A DNA stretch of 64,000 nt from Phallus indusiatus (GCA_027605045.1 JAQFWX010000013.1:558001-622000), one strand, 5' to 3'; shown: positions 50,058-62,934, numbered from the stretch's first letter. A program made the numbers and translations. Notes: generated by a model not told the origin, from the sequence alone.

Positions 50058-50756
50058 CTAATCCTCGCCTGCCGCCTGTTTAACGACAGCAATTGGAGGC
50101 AAGACCATAAGAAGCATCCACGTAGCTCGAATTATTCTGACCCCCGAAGAGGCAGCGAAACCCCAAGTGTTCAATATCAATGCCCCTGCAGGAGTCCAGG
50201 CCAGCGTATCCCCTCCAAGGCATACTATGTAACTCTGGATGGCGAAAGACGGCGTATGGACCCGATGTAATGAGCTTGTGCTGTGGACGAATCGTCACTT
50301 CAAATATGAAGATTTTCCTAAAATCCTATAGCACCACAGGAATATAGGCACCTGAGATCACCAAAAACAAGCCGATGACGACACGAGGACCAAGAGGCAG
50401 GGCCGCCACGAAACTCGGACAGACATCTGCATGTAGGAATAAATTGGGATTGACAGCCAATAGCGTAGGAATTGATTGGACCCAAGATAGGCAGAGTAAG
50501 CCAGTCCGTGGAGCAAACAGTCGCAAGTTCACAATGACGAAAGGGGTCAATACCATAACATTTTATTCAAGAATGTACTTCCATCGACTTCTTCCTCATT
50601 TTTTATTGTGTGAGTAAAATTATTCAAAAAAGTAACATAAGGTGCCACAGTCAGTATGGCGCTTTTTACAGGTGCGGTTTGGTTCATGTGTCCACTGTCC
50701 GGGTTACGCAGTGCGCGTCGCTTCCCTGTAAATATGGGAATGAGAACTGAAGACAT
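50058..50756 (-). pseudogene. Frameshifted isoprenylcysteine carboxyl methyltransferase (ICMT/Ste14) relic
   Basis: The minus strand carries ICMT-like pieces in different frames. First, a membrane part (VVIGLFLVISGAYI). Then LWCYRILGK in another frame. Then IFIFEVTIRPQHKLITSGPY and AVFRHP back in the first frame. Then SYIVCLGGDTLAW in another frame. The TIRPQHKLITSGPY...RHPSY core is the signature of the family that methylates prenylated C-terminal cysteines at the ER. Three single- or double-base indels are needed within about 120 bp (near 50330, 50310 and 50235), too close for introns. The C-terminal ED..L..FG..W helix region is absent. Upstream pieces to 50756 are tentative. Alternatively the indels are assembly errors, but the missing C-terminus argues against that. 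Confidence 0.65.
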
Positions 50757-51757
50757 CGGACGGTCTTTTATTTCTAAACCCTCGCATATGTATGTGTTAG
50801 TCCTGTAAGTTATTCTCGCTTACCATACAAAACTTGGAGCTTTCTTGCTAAGCTCTAAGTCCCCAGTCTTTCTTTGACACGCCGTAGTCTCCAGCTGACT
50901 TGCCGATGTCATACACGTTGTGGAAGTCTCAGTTCACTGATTGAGGATCTGACGAGCCACAAGTTCTAATGATGACCAGGACCTTAGCGTCCGTTTAAAT
51001 CACAATGCTACGAAAATTAACTAGCAGGCAGCCATCTACTTCGGTCCAGGTGAAAACAAAATCTACTAGCTAAATGTGGTTAAAGGAGAGTGTCTATTAA
51101 TGGCGGCCTCATGATCCGCATGACGTTGCAGGTAGTCCAACTTCTGACATTCGGGTGCATTGGCATGCTAGCATATATCCTTTTAAATGACCTTAGGCTA
51201 GACTTACACCATTCGCACAAGTCATCAACCTGAGAGTCATCTATGTAGAATTGAGAGACTTACGTGCAAGGGCCCCAAACTCACGTTGATAGCCCATTCG
51301 AAGCTTAGTGGCGACCAAGACATATCATAACATCCAGCTGAGATCTAAATATGTTTTGTTCGCAAATCCTTATTTACGTTCAAGGTCGGCATTAATCATC
51401 AAGTATTACGCGTCTTCAAGTTAGCTGATTCATATAAAGTTTTGAGACACCATTCAGTAAAGTTGATGCGAACGCGGATCCACCGGCCTTCATCCGACTT
51501 GTTTTGGATGGATCTTATGCTCCGTCACCCAGACTTTCCCCAAAGACGCAAGCGGACATATAAAGATAGTTGAAGGACTAGGAATTTATAACCTTTATTG
51601 TATTGTTGGGTTGGATTTTCATATCGTCCAGGTCTTCTGAGAAGTCAATATATGTAACATCCTCGAAGGTCACGGGCTTTCATGACGAGTAAAGCAAAAT
51701 CTATCGTTCAGTAAATAGTTTGCAAAGACGATACACGTGGCGTAACAGAAACCATGA
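50757..51757. other. 1-kb region without a supported gene
   Basis: Between the ICMT relic and the end of the HAD gene I see only short frames. A plus-strand stretch near 51.50-51.57 kb (reading MLRHPDFPQRRKR) looks mildly coding but has no start or splice context. The missing upstream or downstream parts of the relic were not recognised here. Confidence 0.4.
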
Positions 51758-52767
51758 CTAAAGTTTCGAAAGGAGCTCGTTGAGGGTCTGAATAACCTCC
51801 ACACCAGAAAGATCTTCATTTGGGTCTTTTCTTTCTCCTTCGCCCTCGGGTCCCGGCCGACGCACCAATAACGAACGCAATCCCGCTTCCTTAGCGCCGT
51901 AATAATCACTATGAATCTAAGCTAATATGAGGAGTAACGTAAAACAAAGAAGACTGACGATATTAACTCATCTCCTATATGGCAAGCCTCTGGGAGATGT
52001 ACGTTAACATTAGAGCAAGCACGCTCCCAGATTCTTGTATCAGGCTTTTCTATGCCTTCTTCTTCACTAATAACAATGATATCCAAATATGGAGATAGGT
52101 TTAGATCTGTGATGACACTTTCTACCAAAAAAAAAAAACCAGCATAAATAACTTGTTTCAGCAGAGAAATAACAAACTAATTCGATCATCAGCATTTGTA
52201 ACGACTCCAGTCTTTAAACCTTTGTTTTTCAAAGATTCCACTACAAAATAGAGTGTGAGTTTAATGAGTGATCAAAGGAACAAAGCGTTGAAACACTCAC
52301 AAGTAGGGAGAACATCATCAAATGCCTTGTATCCTTCACTACTTGAGAATCGATGCATTAGCTGAGGAACAATCGCAGGCAAAGATTCTTCCAATACTGT
52401 AGTTTCAAAATAATTCAGGTGATAAGCTTCAAAGCAAGAAAAAACAAGGCTTGCTTTGAGGATCGCCGCCAGCCGACAAAGCCGTTCTTTTAATCACATC
52501 TTTCCACCAAGCATCAGTGCCACCAATATAAATGGGTTTCTCACGCTGAACATCTTTCAGTGCTCGTATGTTTTCTTAACTCATATTCTCTATAGGACAA
52601 GGAAAATCCTATCCCGAACCTTTTTTGAATCCCGTCTCCAGAAGCGCGGGATCGAGGGAGCCAAGAAAAGGTTCAAATACGCGTGAATATTGCACATGAA
52701 TGGGAAGTCTTGGTGTAATAATTGTATGCAACGCGTCGAAGAGAACCAGCTTGATTGGAGATGACAT
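51758..52767 (-). CDS. HAD-superfamily hydrolase, HDHD3-like
   Basis: The chosen start, MSSPIKLVLFDALHTIITPR, gives the nucleophile Asp close to the N-terminus, as usual. An in-frame ATG at 52881 would add 38 residues of no known type. Cap-domain parts follow (VFEPFLGSLDPALLETGFKK, ALKDVQREKP, WWKDVIKRTAL). Motif II is TGVVTNADDRI, motif III has the lysine in EEGIEKPDTRIWERAC and motif IV is CHIGD with D-Y-Y-G-A-K-E-A-G. The C-terminus is IQTLNELLSKL. Motif I reads D-A-L-H-T and so lacks the second Asp of HAD phosphatases. This may mean dehalogenase-like chemistry or loss of phosphatase activity. Five or so short introns. A GACGTGACG repeat lies just upstream (52790-52807). Confidence 0.78.
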
Positions 52768-53260
52768 GTTGAAGGGGAGACATGAGGCCGACGTGACGCG
52801 ACGTGACAGCTCTTTTCCATCCTTTGTCCATTCACCGGCACCTTTGTTCTTGTACCCTTTGTAACGATAAATTGAAACCATATTGATGTTGATGCATTTT
52901 ATTTTCTTTCCGTTTCATTTACTTGACTCATATTGTCCGACGAGATTGTGATTTACGTCGACCCCTGGCAACGTTCATGACGAGCCGGACTTCGTTTGCT
53001 GCCTGTATGAGTTCGACTATATCCTCGCGCTGTTCATCAATTCTCAACTTTATTCCCTTGTATTTTGTTTTAGTTTGCACTTTGAAACTGGAGGTATAAA
53101 GCATTCTACCAATGGCCCACTTGTTCTCAACAAACATTTTCTTACTCAACCTTGGCATTTGTACTACTACCACAACTATCATTCACTTCTTATCTTTATT
53201 TTTCAAAACCTCTTCATCATCGTTACGATATCAACTCACTCAATCCAACTTCACATCAGA
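52768..53260. promoter_or_regulatory. Divergent promoter region, HAD gene / 87-residue protein
   Basis: This 493-bp gap contains the repeated GACGTGACGC-GACGTGACA at 52790-52807, close to the HAD start, and a pyrimidine-rich leader (about 53160-53230) before the plus-strand ATG at 53261. The minus-strand frame 52928-53182 starts on a non-ATG codon and is not called. Confidence 0.4.
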
Positions 53261-53524
53261 ATGTCTTCCAAAGCTCAATCTACCATTTCCTTCTTTGCTG
53301 CCAACAGCGCCCCATCAGCATTTTCTCTCTTTGCACACCCATTGGATCACCGCGACGCATACGAAAACGGACGATTAATCTGGCCCAGCGCAATTTACAT
53401 GTCCTCCAAATCGGAAATCCCTTCTCATCCCGCTAATGATGAGGATGAGGGAGCATTTACTATTTCTTCTTTCTTAATGAAGCTCAACAAAGTCTTGCGC
53501 AATAAAATTATTGCGGCTATATAA
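53261..53524 (+). CDS. Small hypothetical protein, 87 residues
   Basis: A single-exon ATG frame: MSSKAQSTISFFAANSAPSA, then LFAHPLDHRDAYENGRLIW, and an end LNKVLRNKIIAAI. There is no signal peptide or membrane segment. A clean C/T-rich leader and an AACTTCACATCAGAATG start context favour translation. I recognise no family. The last 20 residues could form an amphipathic helix. Two overlapping frames in the same place are antisense or offset shadows. Confidence 0.45.
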   Translation: MSSKAQSTISFFAANSAPSAFSLFAHPLDHRDAYENGRLIWPSAIYMSSKSEIPSHPANDEDEGAFTISSFLMKLNKVLRNKIIAAI

Positions 53525-53903
53525 AATCCGCGAAAGTCTCCCATTCGAATAAGCTTAAAATAACGCGACGTAGACAGCATGCATTTACCAGTTACCCGTC
53601 CCTTGATGCTCGTTCCGGTTCTCAAGTACTATCACATACATTCCATAGTAGAAGTACAAAGTCACTGATTGCAACCTCTTTTTTTGGTTTGCACACATTC
53701 ACTCTTTTTTTTGTTCAATTTTCATGTGTCCTCAATTCATCTAACCCATCCTATGTCATGTATATAACGTGAAACTCGTTACATTCGGCGCATATGAGTG
53801 CTTTGTAATAGTTGACTGAAGCTTAATGGGTCAAAATAAATACATAAAACTACAACTATGTGTTGTAGTGGGGGAGGGGGGGAAATATGGGGAGGATGGA
53901 TCG
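53525..53903. other. Convergent intergenic gap
   Basis: This 379-bp gap lies between the ends of two convergent genes. It has T-rich runs and a G-rich stretch (53870-53881, GGGGGAGGGGGGG-like). Probably 3' UTRs and polyadenylation signals only. Confidence 0.45.
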
Positions 53904-54851
53904 TCACAAAATAAAATCCATGGTCTTCGATCTCTCATGAGATCCTGGATGGTGACCTCGTTGATTAGGTAACGGCCGAGGGCCTTGTGGTCTAGAGTTA
54001 CCACTACTAGCCGTACCAGGCTCCCTCATGTGTGAACTAGCTTTCGATGTGATACTAGCATTCCCCGAGCTTGATTGTCGCTGTGGCTTCGAAGGAGGGA
54101 CCGTAATTTTCCCGTTACTCTTGATTAAATCCGTCCGAATTCTCGGTAAGTCGGTGTAGCTCATTTTTCGAGAATGCTCTCCAAGTGTGTGAGGGACGGG
54201 CACTAAGTCCGAATCCGGTGAGGGAGTTGTATTTACAACTTTGAGGGTTTGGCCCGGCTGAGCAAGGGAGGGTTGAACACCCAAGTTCGGGCTTGGACTT
54301 CGGGAGAAATTCAATTCTGGAATAAGCATTGAAGGGAGAGCGGGTGTTGACAAGCCCGAGTTCGCTCTCAATCGCGGCATGAGACTCGCGGGGACAGGTG
54401 GTGCTTTCACAGCGGACCGAGGGATCGCTTCAACGTTTTGCACTCTGCCTTGAGTCATCATTACTCTGTTATAGTTGTCCATGAGCGGATGTGCCAGCAA
54501 AACGGGAGGGTAGGCAAGAGTTTGTCCTGTCATTTTAGACGTAACCGAGTCATCGAGTGATCGTTTTTCTAGGAGACTAGTCTGCGTCGTCGTTTCCATC
54601 TGTCTCCTCTTTCGACGTCGAAGGTAAAGTACCAGCAATGCAGATAGAGAAATGATCAAAAGGATCGAGATCACTACAACGACAATTATAACCACGTTTC
54701 TCGGGACAGTAGCATTATTAGCGGGAGTCGAGGAACTGTCCAAGGCATCCAATCGCAGGGCGGGTTCCGCTCGTCTAGCGTGAAAGTTAGGTATAACATT
54801 ATTAGACTGAGGTCGCGAACGAATGAGTCGTCGTGTCTTGTATTGACCCAT
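53904..54851 (-). CDS. Single-pass membrane protein with disordered tail, unrecognised
   Basis: One uninterrupted frame of 315 residues from ATG 54851. Residues about 1-50 are basic and polar. Residues about 51-76 form one membrane helix (NVVIIVVVVISILLIISLSA, then LLVLYL), followed at once by a stop-transfer patch RRRKRRQ. This suggests a short outside N-terminus and a cytosolic C-terminus. The rest is Ser/Pro/Arg-rich (APPVPASLMPRL, SRSPSPNLG, SNGKITVPPSKPQRQ). There is no signal peptide, so either it is a signal-anchor protein or 5' exons lie upstream and were missed. The layout recalls fungal cell-surface sensor tails, but no family match is claimed. Confidence 0.6.
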   Translation of the reverse strand: MGQYKTRRLIRSRPQSNNVIPNFHARRAEPALRLDALDSSSTPANNATVPRNVVIIVVVVISILLIISLSALLVLYLRRRKRRQMETTTQTSLLEKRSLDDSVTSKMTGQTLAYPPVLLAHPLMDNYNRVMMTQGRVQNVEAIPRSAVKAPPVPASLMPRLRANSGLSTPALPSMLIPELNFSRSPSPNLGVQPSLAQPGQTLKVVNTTPSPDSDLVPVPHTLGEHSRKMSYTDLPRIRTDLIKSNGKITVPPSKPQRQSSSGNASITSKASSHMREPGTASSGNSRPQGPRPLPNQRGHHPGSHERSKTMDFIL

Positions 54852-57800
54852 AGAAGATTTTTCCTTCCCCTGCTGTCGCTTATGGCCCGAATAACCAGAA
54901 TAAATAAGATAATTAAATTGAAGTATAATGTAATAGCAAAAAGAAGAAAGAAGAAAAGTGAAAGAAAATACGAAAGAATAAATGAACTTAGAGTAGGAGA
55001 AAGAGAAAGATGGTGCTTACGGACATCATTGACCGGTGTTCAAGTTGTCCCTTTACACAGCTGTGGTCAACGACTCCGATCTTTCTTTTCGTCTGACATC
55101 ATGTTACAGTCGCAATTAAAACAACTGTCATGTATATATAAGTGGGCAATTGAACACCCGTTGCAACTAGAAGTTGCCATATGTATATATGTAAACTCGT
55201 AATTATGGCCAAGGTTCAAATAGTTCTTTTATGTCCGAGGATCACCGAGACCAAAATCAAATCAGCATTTTCTGACTTTTCAACTGATAAAGGCTATGAG
55301 TCAGAATATAAACAGTCAAACAATCCGTCGATGTCCAAAAATGGTGATCCGAATTTTATGGCATTGAGGCCCCCAGTGGAGTCAAGTGTATGCAGATTTG
55401 TATATGCACAAGACGACCCAGAGAAAATCTGAAAGTCAAAGAATTTTGCGGCTCATGGGGCGTCCGCCGTCGTTGAATGATACGATGCCAAATTGATGAC
55501 GGAGGAGGTAAATCAAGAAAGGGGAAGTATATTCATTGGGGTTAGTATTTCATGGTGAGGCTTGGAGTCTGAAGCCCGATGTCCACCAGTGTACCTGAAT
55601 AGGTTACGAAATCAGTTACTTTCTTTCACGAAGGTGCCGTTATTGTTCCCTGTTCATATAACAAATCCCTGTCACAGAATTCATAAAAAAATTTGTAAAG
55701 TGGACGATGCTGACTGTGGTTAAGACATACTAAGTCTGCCTCTCGGCAGCGTACCGCTCTTCGCATCAAAATAAGTAGATAGATAATTAAATTACTGGAC
55801 GGAAGCGACGTGACTGGGAAATCTTTTGGAGAATTTGACGAAGCGCAAGGGGGCATGCACATTCGGGAAGGCCTAGAATTTTGAATTGATAAATATAGAC
55901 CTCTTAGAGAGGCGGTCGCAAGAATGACATACTTGTTTAGTAAAGAGTCGGTCAAACCGGTTAGAAGGATAAGTCATTATTTGTCAGTATTCATTGGGGG
56001 CTAGGCAGGGGTCTATCAATATATGTTTGAATATCACCTAGATAGAAGATACCCAAACCAAGATTCACGAACGAGTACACAGTGCCACTTAACCCAAATT
56101 TACCTAAAAGTCGCATAGTAGTAAATGCGTATGAAACGCTTCGTTGAGCTTAGAAGGTCTCGTACCAAAATGCTCCGAACGCTCCGGGTAAGCCATCTTA
56201 TATTCTTGACAAAATCAGGACAAACCGTGAGGTGAAGACATTAAATGAAACCTCGCTCGGCAGATTTTGGTAATGAATTAGCGACCGGCAATTTTTTTGG
56301 TGAAAATATCGTTACTTAACTCTTTTGGAATTTCAGTTACCGAAGACCCTTGGCTGTCAATGATTTTCCAAATTACAGCCAACTTCTCGCTAGAAAAGGT
56401 TGGATCTGCCTGAAAACACGCCAAAGCGTGGACGACTCAATACATGGGCCATGGCATTGTACTTTCCTTGAAGCCTTACCCCAAGGATTGACAGGAAGAT
56501 CTTGAGAAAAAATGGGAGGAAGTATGAATTATTCCATTGGAGCATATTTGAGCCGCCGTATTCTTCGGATGTCTTCGGGTTGTTCGTGCGATTTGAAAAT
56601 GATTTAGTCTGTCGCTAAATCAGATAGGAACAGCAGGCTTATTTAGCTGTTAGCGCAATATAATTGATCAATCGATGCCCTTGGTCATGCACGGTATAAC
56701 AGGGTACAACATAGGCCATTCTTTTTGATGACTGGATATTCGGTTTAATGAAGGCAATTCCTTTTCAGGAGCTCCCTTCGGAAGAACCGGCGACGCCTTG
56801 GGAGCAGAATGTCCTCCGAGGCCCTTCTAAATTTCAAAATGTCAAGTGTCTGTCCCGAATTTCCATATGAGTACTTATCAGCTAACTTATCGGAATAACA
56901 CTGAGCCCGAATTTATGGTTATGGCCATGTCCTGAATCTGTCCTGACAATAATAAAGTTATGGTCAAAGGGCCCTTTGATTGTCAGTAAGGCTAAGTCGA
57001 TAGTGTTGATAAGGAGTTTTCATCGATGTCTGTACATTCGAAACTGCTACAACTGAACGCTGCAGAATCAAAATTGAGGCCATCTTCGTTAGTCTCATGA
57101 CCTCTACATATTCCATCCTCATGACCGGATAGTCCCTGCGGGGTTGTCTCACGCCTGAAGGGCAGCACAATTTATGATAGCAAGAAGAGCGATATGATGG
57201 AAAAAAACATACATAGCCACAAAAGACGTTTGTCGATGAGATATGACACAGTTCCCAAGCAAAAAGTAAAATCGGTTCAGGTTTAGGTAATCCACATGAC
57301 TTTTGCTTCCGCGTCTACGTATGCCGCCGTCCATCCCGATCGTCACTCTCACCACTTGCCCGTACGCGTGTTGTGAAGCACATATTCATTCGGACCGAGA
57401 CTTGGCGCAAAACTTGTAACCTTACAAATGCCTGTGATATCTGATACGCGCTCGGAAACGAGAAGTCGCGGTCGATAGTAAGTTCAAAATTCAGAAGGGA
57501 TTGCTGTGATTGACGTAAAACACCCAGAATGAAACTGCTGACTACTGATGAAAATTATGATGTCAACAGCTGGCACGGCTGAGCAAAGACCACATCCTGA
57601 GAATTTGAAAACATTCGTTCACTTTGCAGCGGCGAGTCAAATCGCTCCGGAGTGTAAATAGCAGTTACGGTCGAAAACACAATATAAGTCGAGCAGTTTA
57701 ATAACGACACCCTATAGGAGCACCTGCAGAGCCATTCAATCGTTTGGGTATTGTCTGTATAATCTTTGATTAATTGAATTTTGCAGTCTCGTAAGGTCTA

Positions 57801-60072
57801 ATACTTTGAAACAAAATCAGGCTATAGGGTTCCTTCTTTGAATAGCAAGGCTACTACTATTATGTGAGTTCAAGCTTCCGAGCCGTTGCGTCTTTATGTA
57901 AGAAGGGTCTAAGCACCATGACAGCTTTGTTTTAATGAAGCATTCTCGTTCTGATTCTTTCCGACGAACGCGATTTGCTCCAGTTGCCTATTCACATGAT
58001 TCGTTCGAACTTCACAACCGTCAAAGAAATGAGCCGTGTCCCTTCTCAAGGATAACCAGTCCGCAAGTGTTATCGATATGTTCAAACTGAAGATTCAATA
58101 CCCCGTTTTTTCATCCTATCGTAATCCTTCGCCGCCCCTTGTAGAAGTCAAAATAAACTGTCTGCGATATGCACATTACCTGGCGCATCCGTAACCCGGA
58201 GAATCGGTGGTTGTGCCACGGGAGAGAAGAAAAGATTAAAACGAGAGCGGAAGTGCAGCTTCTATGTTTAGAAGGTCTAGACTTATCACAGTTTCTTTCG
58301 CCAGACGTTTAATTAGGTTTCTAGAATCTCAGTCTGCCCTGGCGCGTATTTAGATGCTAAATTTACTTCTGCACATCAGCTCATCTCAACACACCTCGTG
58401 TATTAATGCTGATTGTCACTGAAGAGATTCGTGATTTCATGGCAAATCAAATTCTGGCGCTCTCATTGTCGGTTATTGGGACTTATCAATACATCAAATT
58501 TGGGGGTTTTGTTCAAAGTTTGGTTTTAGGGGTCAAAACCCTCGGTCGCTCACAGGTCCGAGAGCATCAATTGTCCTACAGGTCAATCCGCACGTTCACT
58601 TCACTTGTCTACATATAGATATGAAAGATTTCCAATTGATCGAAGAATATGAATCTTGCTTGGCCGCAATCCCGTGGTGTTCCTTGGCCATTAGGGTTGC
58701 TAGGTATACATTATATGTATAGAACAACGAATCAGCTTGCGTTTGCCGGTGCACGAGAGGGATAAAAGGCGGTTAGGCCATCCCCACGTGCGAGTTTAAC
58801 GTATTCAATCCTGCGTTTTCGTTTTAGGAAGGTTATCCGACTTTGACTTCCCTCGCGGTTTCACGCCTGAAACTTACGTACTTATTGACCGGGAGGATCT
58901 GAAATTAAACGTAAGGATGGTCAGGTTTGCTATATGTTCTGGCACTTGGCAATGATGTTTGAGACAAAGGAGAACAACATAAAGCTTGCGATGGCGAGCA
59001 CGTTCCTGCAACAAGGAAAAAAAACTATTCAAGTTAAAGGCCCAGTTCTTTTGTTCTGGCCACTTGAGTAATGGCGCAACTCGACGAGAACCTATATGAA
59101 CTGACGAAGCTTCTGTGGTAAGATCGCAGAGTCGTGATTAATAATGAGGTCATCCTCGCCATTTCAAATTTGTGCGCGGATTCGCGAAAAGAAACGACCA
59201 AGCGGCTGGATAGGAGGAACATACGCCCGGACTGACGTGAAGAATTTTTTTCTGTTCAGGAAGCCCGGTTCATTATTGAAATCTATGGCGTGAGCTGGCG
59301 ATTAACGCCAACTCGCAGCTGGGAGTTGCGCACTGACAAGTGGATAATAAGTCTGGATTGTACTTGGAGCAAGTCACCGAGCTGTGCATTATTATCAGTT
59401 ATGTAGCACGTTTTGATTCACGCAACAGTTGCCCCTTTCTAACGAGATGACAAGTCTATTTTTCTGTCAAATCAAAAAATGATGTCAAACAACAAAGAAC
59501 CTATTCTTTCGGTATGTATGATACGCACGGTGCGCAAACTCGAATCGACCGATCGGTCTGAATATACAACGCGACTGTGTGCGCTATGCGAATACTTCCA
59601 AAACATAGATCTGAATCGTGGATCACATACATGATGGAAAACAGATTCATGAACTGCCGATATTATTAGGCTTGGCTTACCTGCGAGCTGCGTGCCATCG
59701 GACCCTTGACATGTGTTTCTTTTTCAATTGTCCGAAACAAAAAGGAGACAAGGGCTGATTAGCCCATAATCGTATTGCATTATTTGCTGTGTGCATGCAT
59801 TAAGTTGTCAACCTTGGTTTGATACAAGGTAATGAAGGTCAATTTGTCATTGATTGCAGTTGTAAGGCGTACCGCAGGACGCGTGTCCGAAAGGATCAAA
59901 GAATGCTCTTGTACCAGCGATCTTTGATCAATGACTGGACACATTTTAGGTACCGTACATGCGACTAACCGCAAGGCTTTTATCCAACCTTATACTTGTC
60001 AAGTCGTGCGTGCGCGTGATTGTTGAGCGAAATGGGAGTCGTCAGTAATATACCATCACTTACTTAGATTTC

Positions 60073-60093
60073 AATGTTGACGCAGTCAACATT
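60073..60093. repeat. Perfect 9-bp inverted repeat, 3-nt spacer
   Basis: AATGTTGAC (60073-60081), GCA, GTCAACATT (60085-60093). A possible binding site for a dimeric factor. Non-coding context. Confidence 0.65.
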
Positions 60094-60832
60094 TGGTACG
60101 GATATATACCCGGTGCGATGCATGAAATACACGTTGGTTTATTTTTTTTGGAAGATTTGTCCTCTTGCAACTTCTTTCGGGATGGGCACCACACAAGTTC
60201 GGGATGGAGCCGGGAAACGCCGAGGCTTCCTTTCGAAGACCTGAACTCGAACGTCAAAACGTTAACCCACCATTGTAGTCAGTTGTCTTCTCTACAACGT
60301 TTTTAGCGATAACTCTTTATTTTAGTCTGATGGCCCTCTGGTCACTGCTCGCATCGCCGATCCTTTTGTTGTATTTCTCCTCCAAAGAACAAAAAGAACT
60401 GGATGCCGAACCCACGTGTTCTCGCGTCACAGGAAGGGATAACCAGCACCAGCACCACTACTCTACCTTACTCTACCCACGTAATGCAAACAATGCCCTG
60501 TCATGTATGATCAAACGAATCGAGAAAGATAGTTATCTTAATGTTCCTGACGCCGCAACGCATGACTCACTAATCTAATCTGAATGCTTAAAGCGTATCC
60601 GTCCTTCAAGGCACTGATTGAGCTCGGAATACCACGACAAACGTAACACGAATTGTATTTCAGGACAAGATTCACCCAGGATATCCTTTTACGGTCAAAG
60701 TTTAACCGAAACGTAAAGAAAACCAGTCACCAGCCACCAGCCACTGGTAAAGTAGCTTCTCGTCTAAAAGTTTCATCAAGTTCTTCAACTTTGGGACGCG
60801 GCGAAATGTCGTCTTCGAATTCACATATGTAC

Positions 60833-60848
60833 ATATGTATCCCGGCGC
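60833..60848. repeat. Tandem copy of the palindrome ACATATGT
   Basis: ACATATGT occurs twice without spacer. Each copy is its own reverse complement, so the 16 bp is also palindromic overall. Confidence 0.6.
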
Positions 60849-62934
60849 TGCAAGAGAACCTGATAGCAAAGCATCTTCTCGCAAGAAGCTATTCAAGAGC
60901 ATCCTGAACGCAAAATGTTTAATGCATACTCGTTAAGCGAGGTCAGAAGACCACTGATCACTTAAAAACGCGCGTGAGAATAACGACCCGACAAGGATTT
61001 TGATTCCTCTCGTTCATCCGCTCCTTCTATATACAGCTCATCCGCCCAGAAATGTAGTGACAAAACATTTTGTAAGTCAAATCCAAAGTTGACGGATAGT
61101 CCATCTTTGGATCTACATCGACGTGCTGGCATCAGCTCAGCTTAACGTGTTTTAATTTTCTCGCTCACATGACGTTTTTTATGGCAGTCAGATGAGCCGG
61201 CAACTTGCTATTGCTATTGAACTTCCCTGACGGTTGTAAATGAAAATGAGTGGAAGCTTGTGATTGACATTGAGTCGATGGAGGGGAGGCCAACTGTGCG
61301 GATCAGGATAATCAGCCACCGTTTCCGACTTTAGATAAGTTCCTTCGACAATATCGTGTCCTTGAACGCGCGTTTCACTGATTATACTTCATAAACTTTA
61401 CGGTGTTATTCCATTCCAATAATTTCCGAAACGGATAATAACGTCGACACCAAAAAGAAAAGGCCCGAGACTTCCGCAAATTCCAAGGCGAAGAGAAAGC
61501 TAACACAATCACACCCAACCGGACTGAGATTTTTGAAAATACAAGGAGCTGCGATACGTTAATGCCGCAGTTGGTCCTAACAGCATCGAGAGACGTAGCA
61601 CAGCGTCATTTCAGGGTTATTAAAGATCCTGAAAGCTCCTATGCCACTTGTTTGAAATTACAACAAACCTTGTATCTGGCGTCAAACCTATCGCGCAATC
61701 GGGTAACCATCCGTTCGCGTTAAGTGTTTGTGAGGCAGATTTATGTGGCTCTCAGGCTCCCGGGCGTCTTCAGTTGAATTTGTTTTCATGTTTTGAAAAC
61801 TCGGCTTCAATCTAGTCGACCATCTCAAATTCAGTTTACCCATCTCTGACCACGAGACGAAAACTAGTGCTTATCCGGTTATCATGTGATGTCAATAAGT
61901 CCTTTAAATATTGACTGAACTTCAGCCTGATCCGCCCGATCATCGTATGTACCGTGTGCGTCACAAGTAGATGTCGACGGGGAACCTTCTGTCGGCAACG
62001 GACACTTAAACGATAGTAACAAAAAAAGCAAGAGGCTCCAAGCTGTACTAGCAATTAACTGTTGTATAGTGTATTTTATTTTATTCTTATGACCTGGATG
62101 AGTTTGAAATACATACAAGTATTTACATCGGCAGATCGGGGCGAATTACCGACGATATTATTATACCGTCGGCTTTCAGTTTGTTTTCGACGCGCCTGCA
62201 AAGCTCACAAGCACGCAATTTCGTAGTCAAGGGTGTTTGTGGCAACGTACTAAGTGATCGAGAATCTATGCCGTTCGATGGTAATCTTGTCAGAAAGTGC
62301 AAGGAAAGTTGTTACTCCGGATAGCCTGCTCGACGTATGAACACATGAATGAACGTCTCAGTAATCAGTACATACATACGAAGCATCTCCATCGCAACGG
62401 ATTGAGAGATCATGTAACTCCAAATCTTTTGAATGTACGACATCGAATTGGCTGTGGCAAGAGCCGGCAAGATATTTGCGATCTTCGGGGCCGCACAAAG
62501 ACTTCCTGTATTGGAAAGCCAGTGACATATGAGTCTGTCTGTGTCGACGTCATATCAAGGTTCCATCTCGAAACTTTTCGGAGATGTCCGGCTAGAGGGC
62601 TTATCCTTGTAATGTCCTTGTCAGCTCTCCGGATCCAGGACCGCCGAAGTTTGTACGATTCGAATTGATCAGGATGTGCTACCAGTCCGATGGCTGTGCT
62701 GGGTGCTTGAAACCGTATCTAACGTTCTGAAATTGTCATCACGAGATTGTGGCTTATTCGAAAAATTTCTAATCAGGGCTCGAAAAGCTATGTGTAGCGG
62801 ACGTCGGACTTGATTTATCATATGGGAGTCAAGTGATATTATATTTAATTATCACCAGTACACAATTGAAGCAGATACTATAAATTTCTTGTGTGCGCTT
62901 CAGATGTTCATGGACCTTAAAGTGTTAGCCGTCG

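Noticed and set aside
62297..62668. The longest frame of the right flank, 123 codons
   Set aside because: It starts on GTG, shows no domain, signal or membrane segment, and has no splice or promoter context. Random frames of this length are expected in 9 kb.
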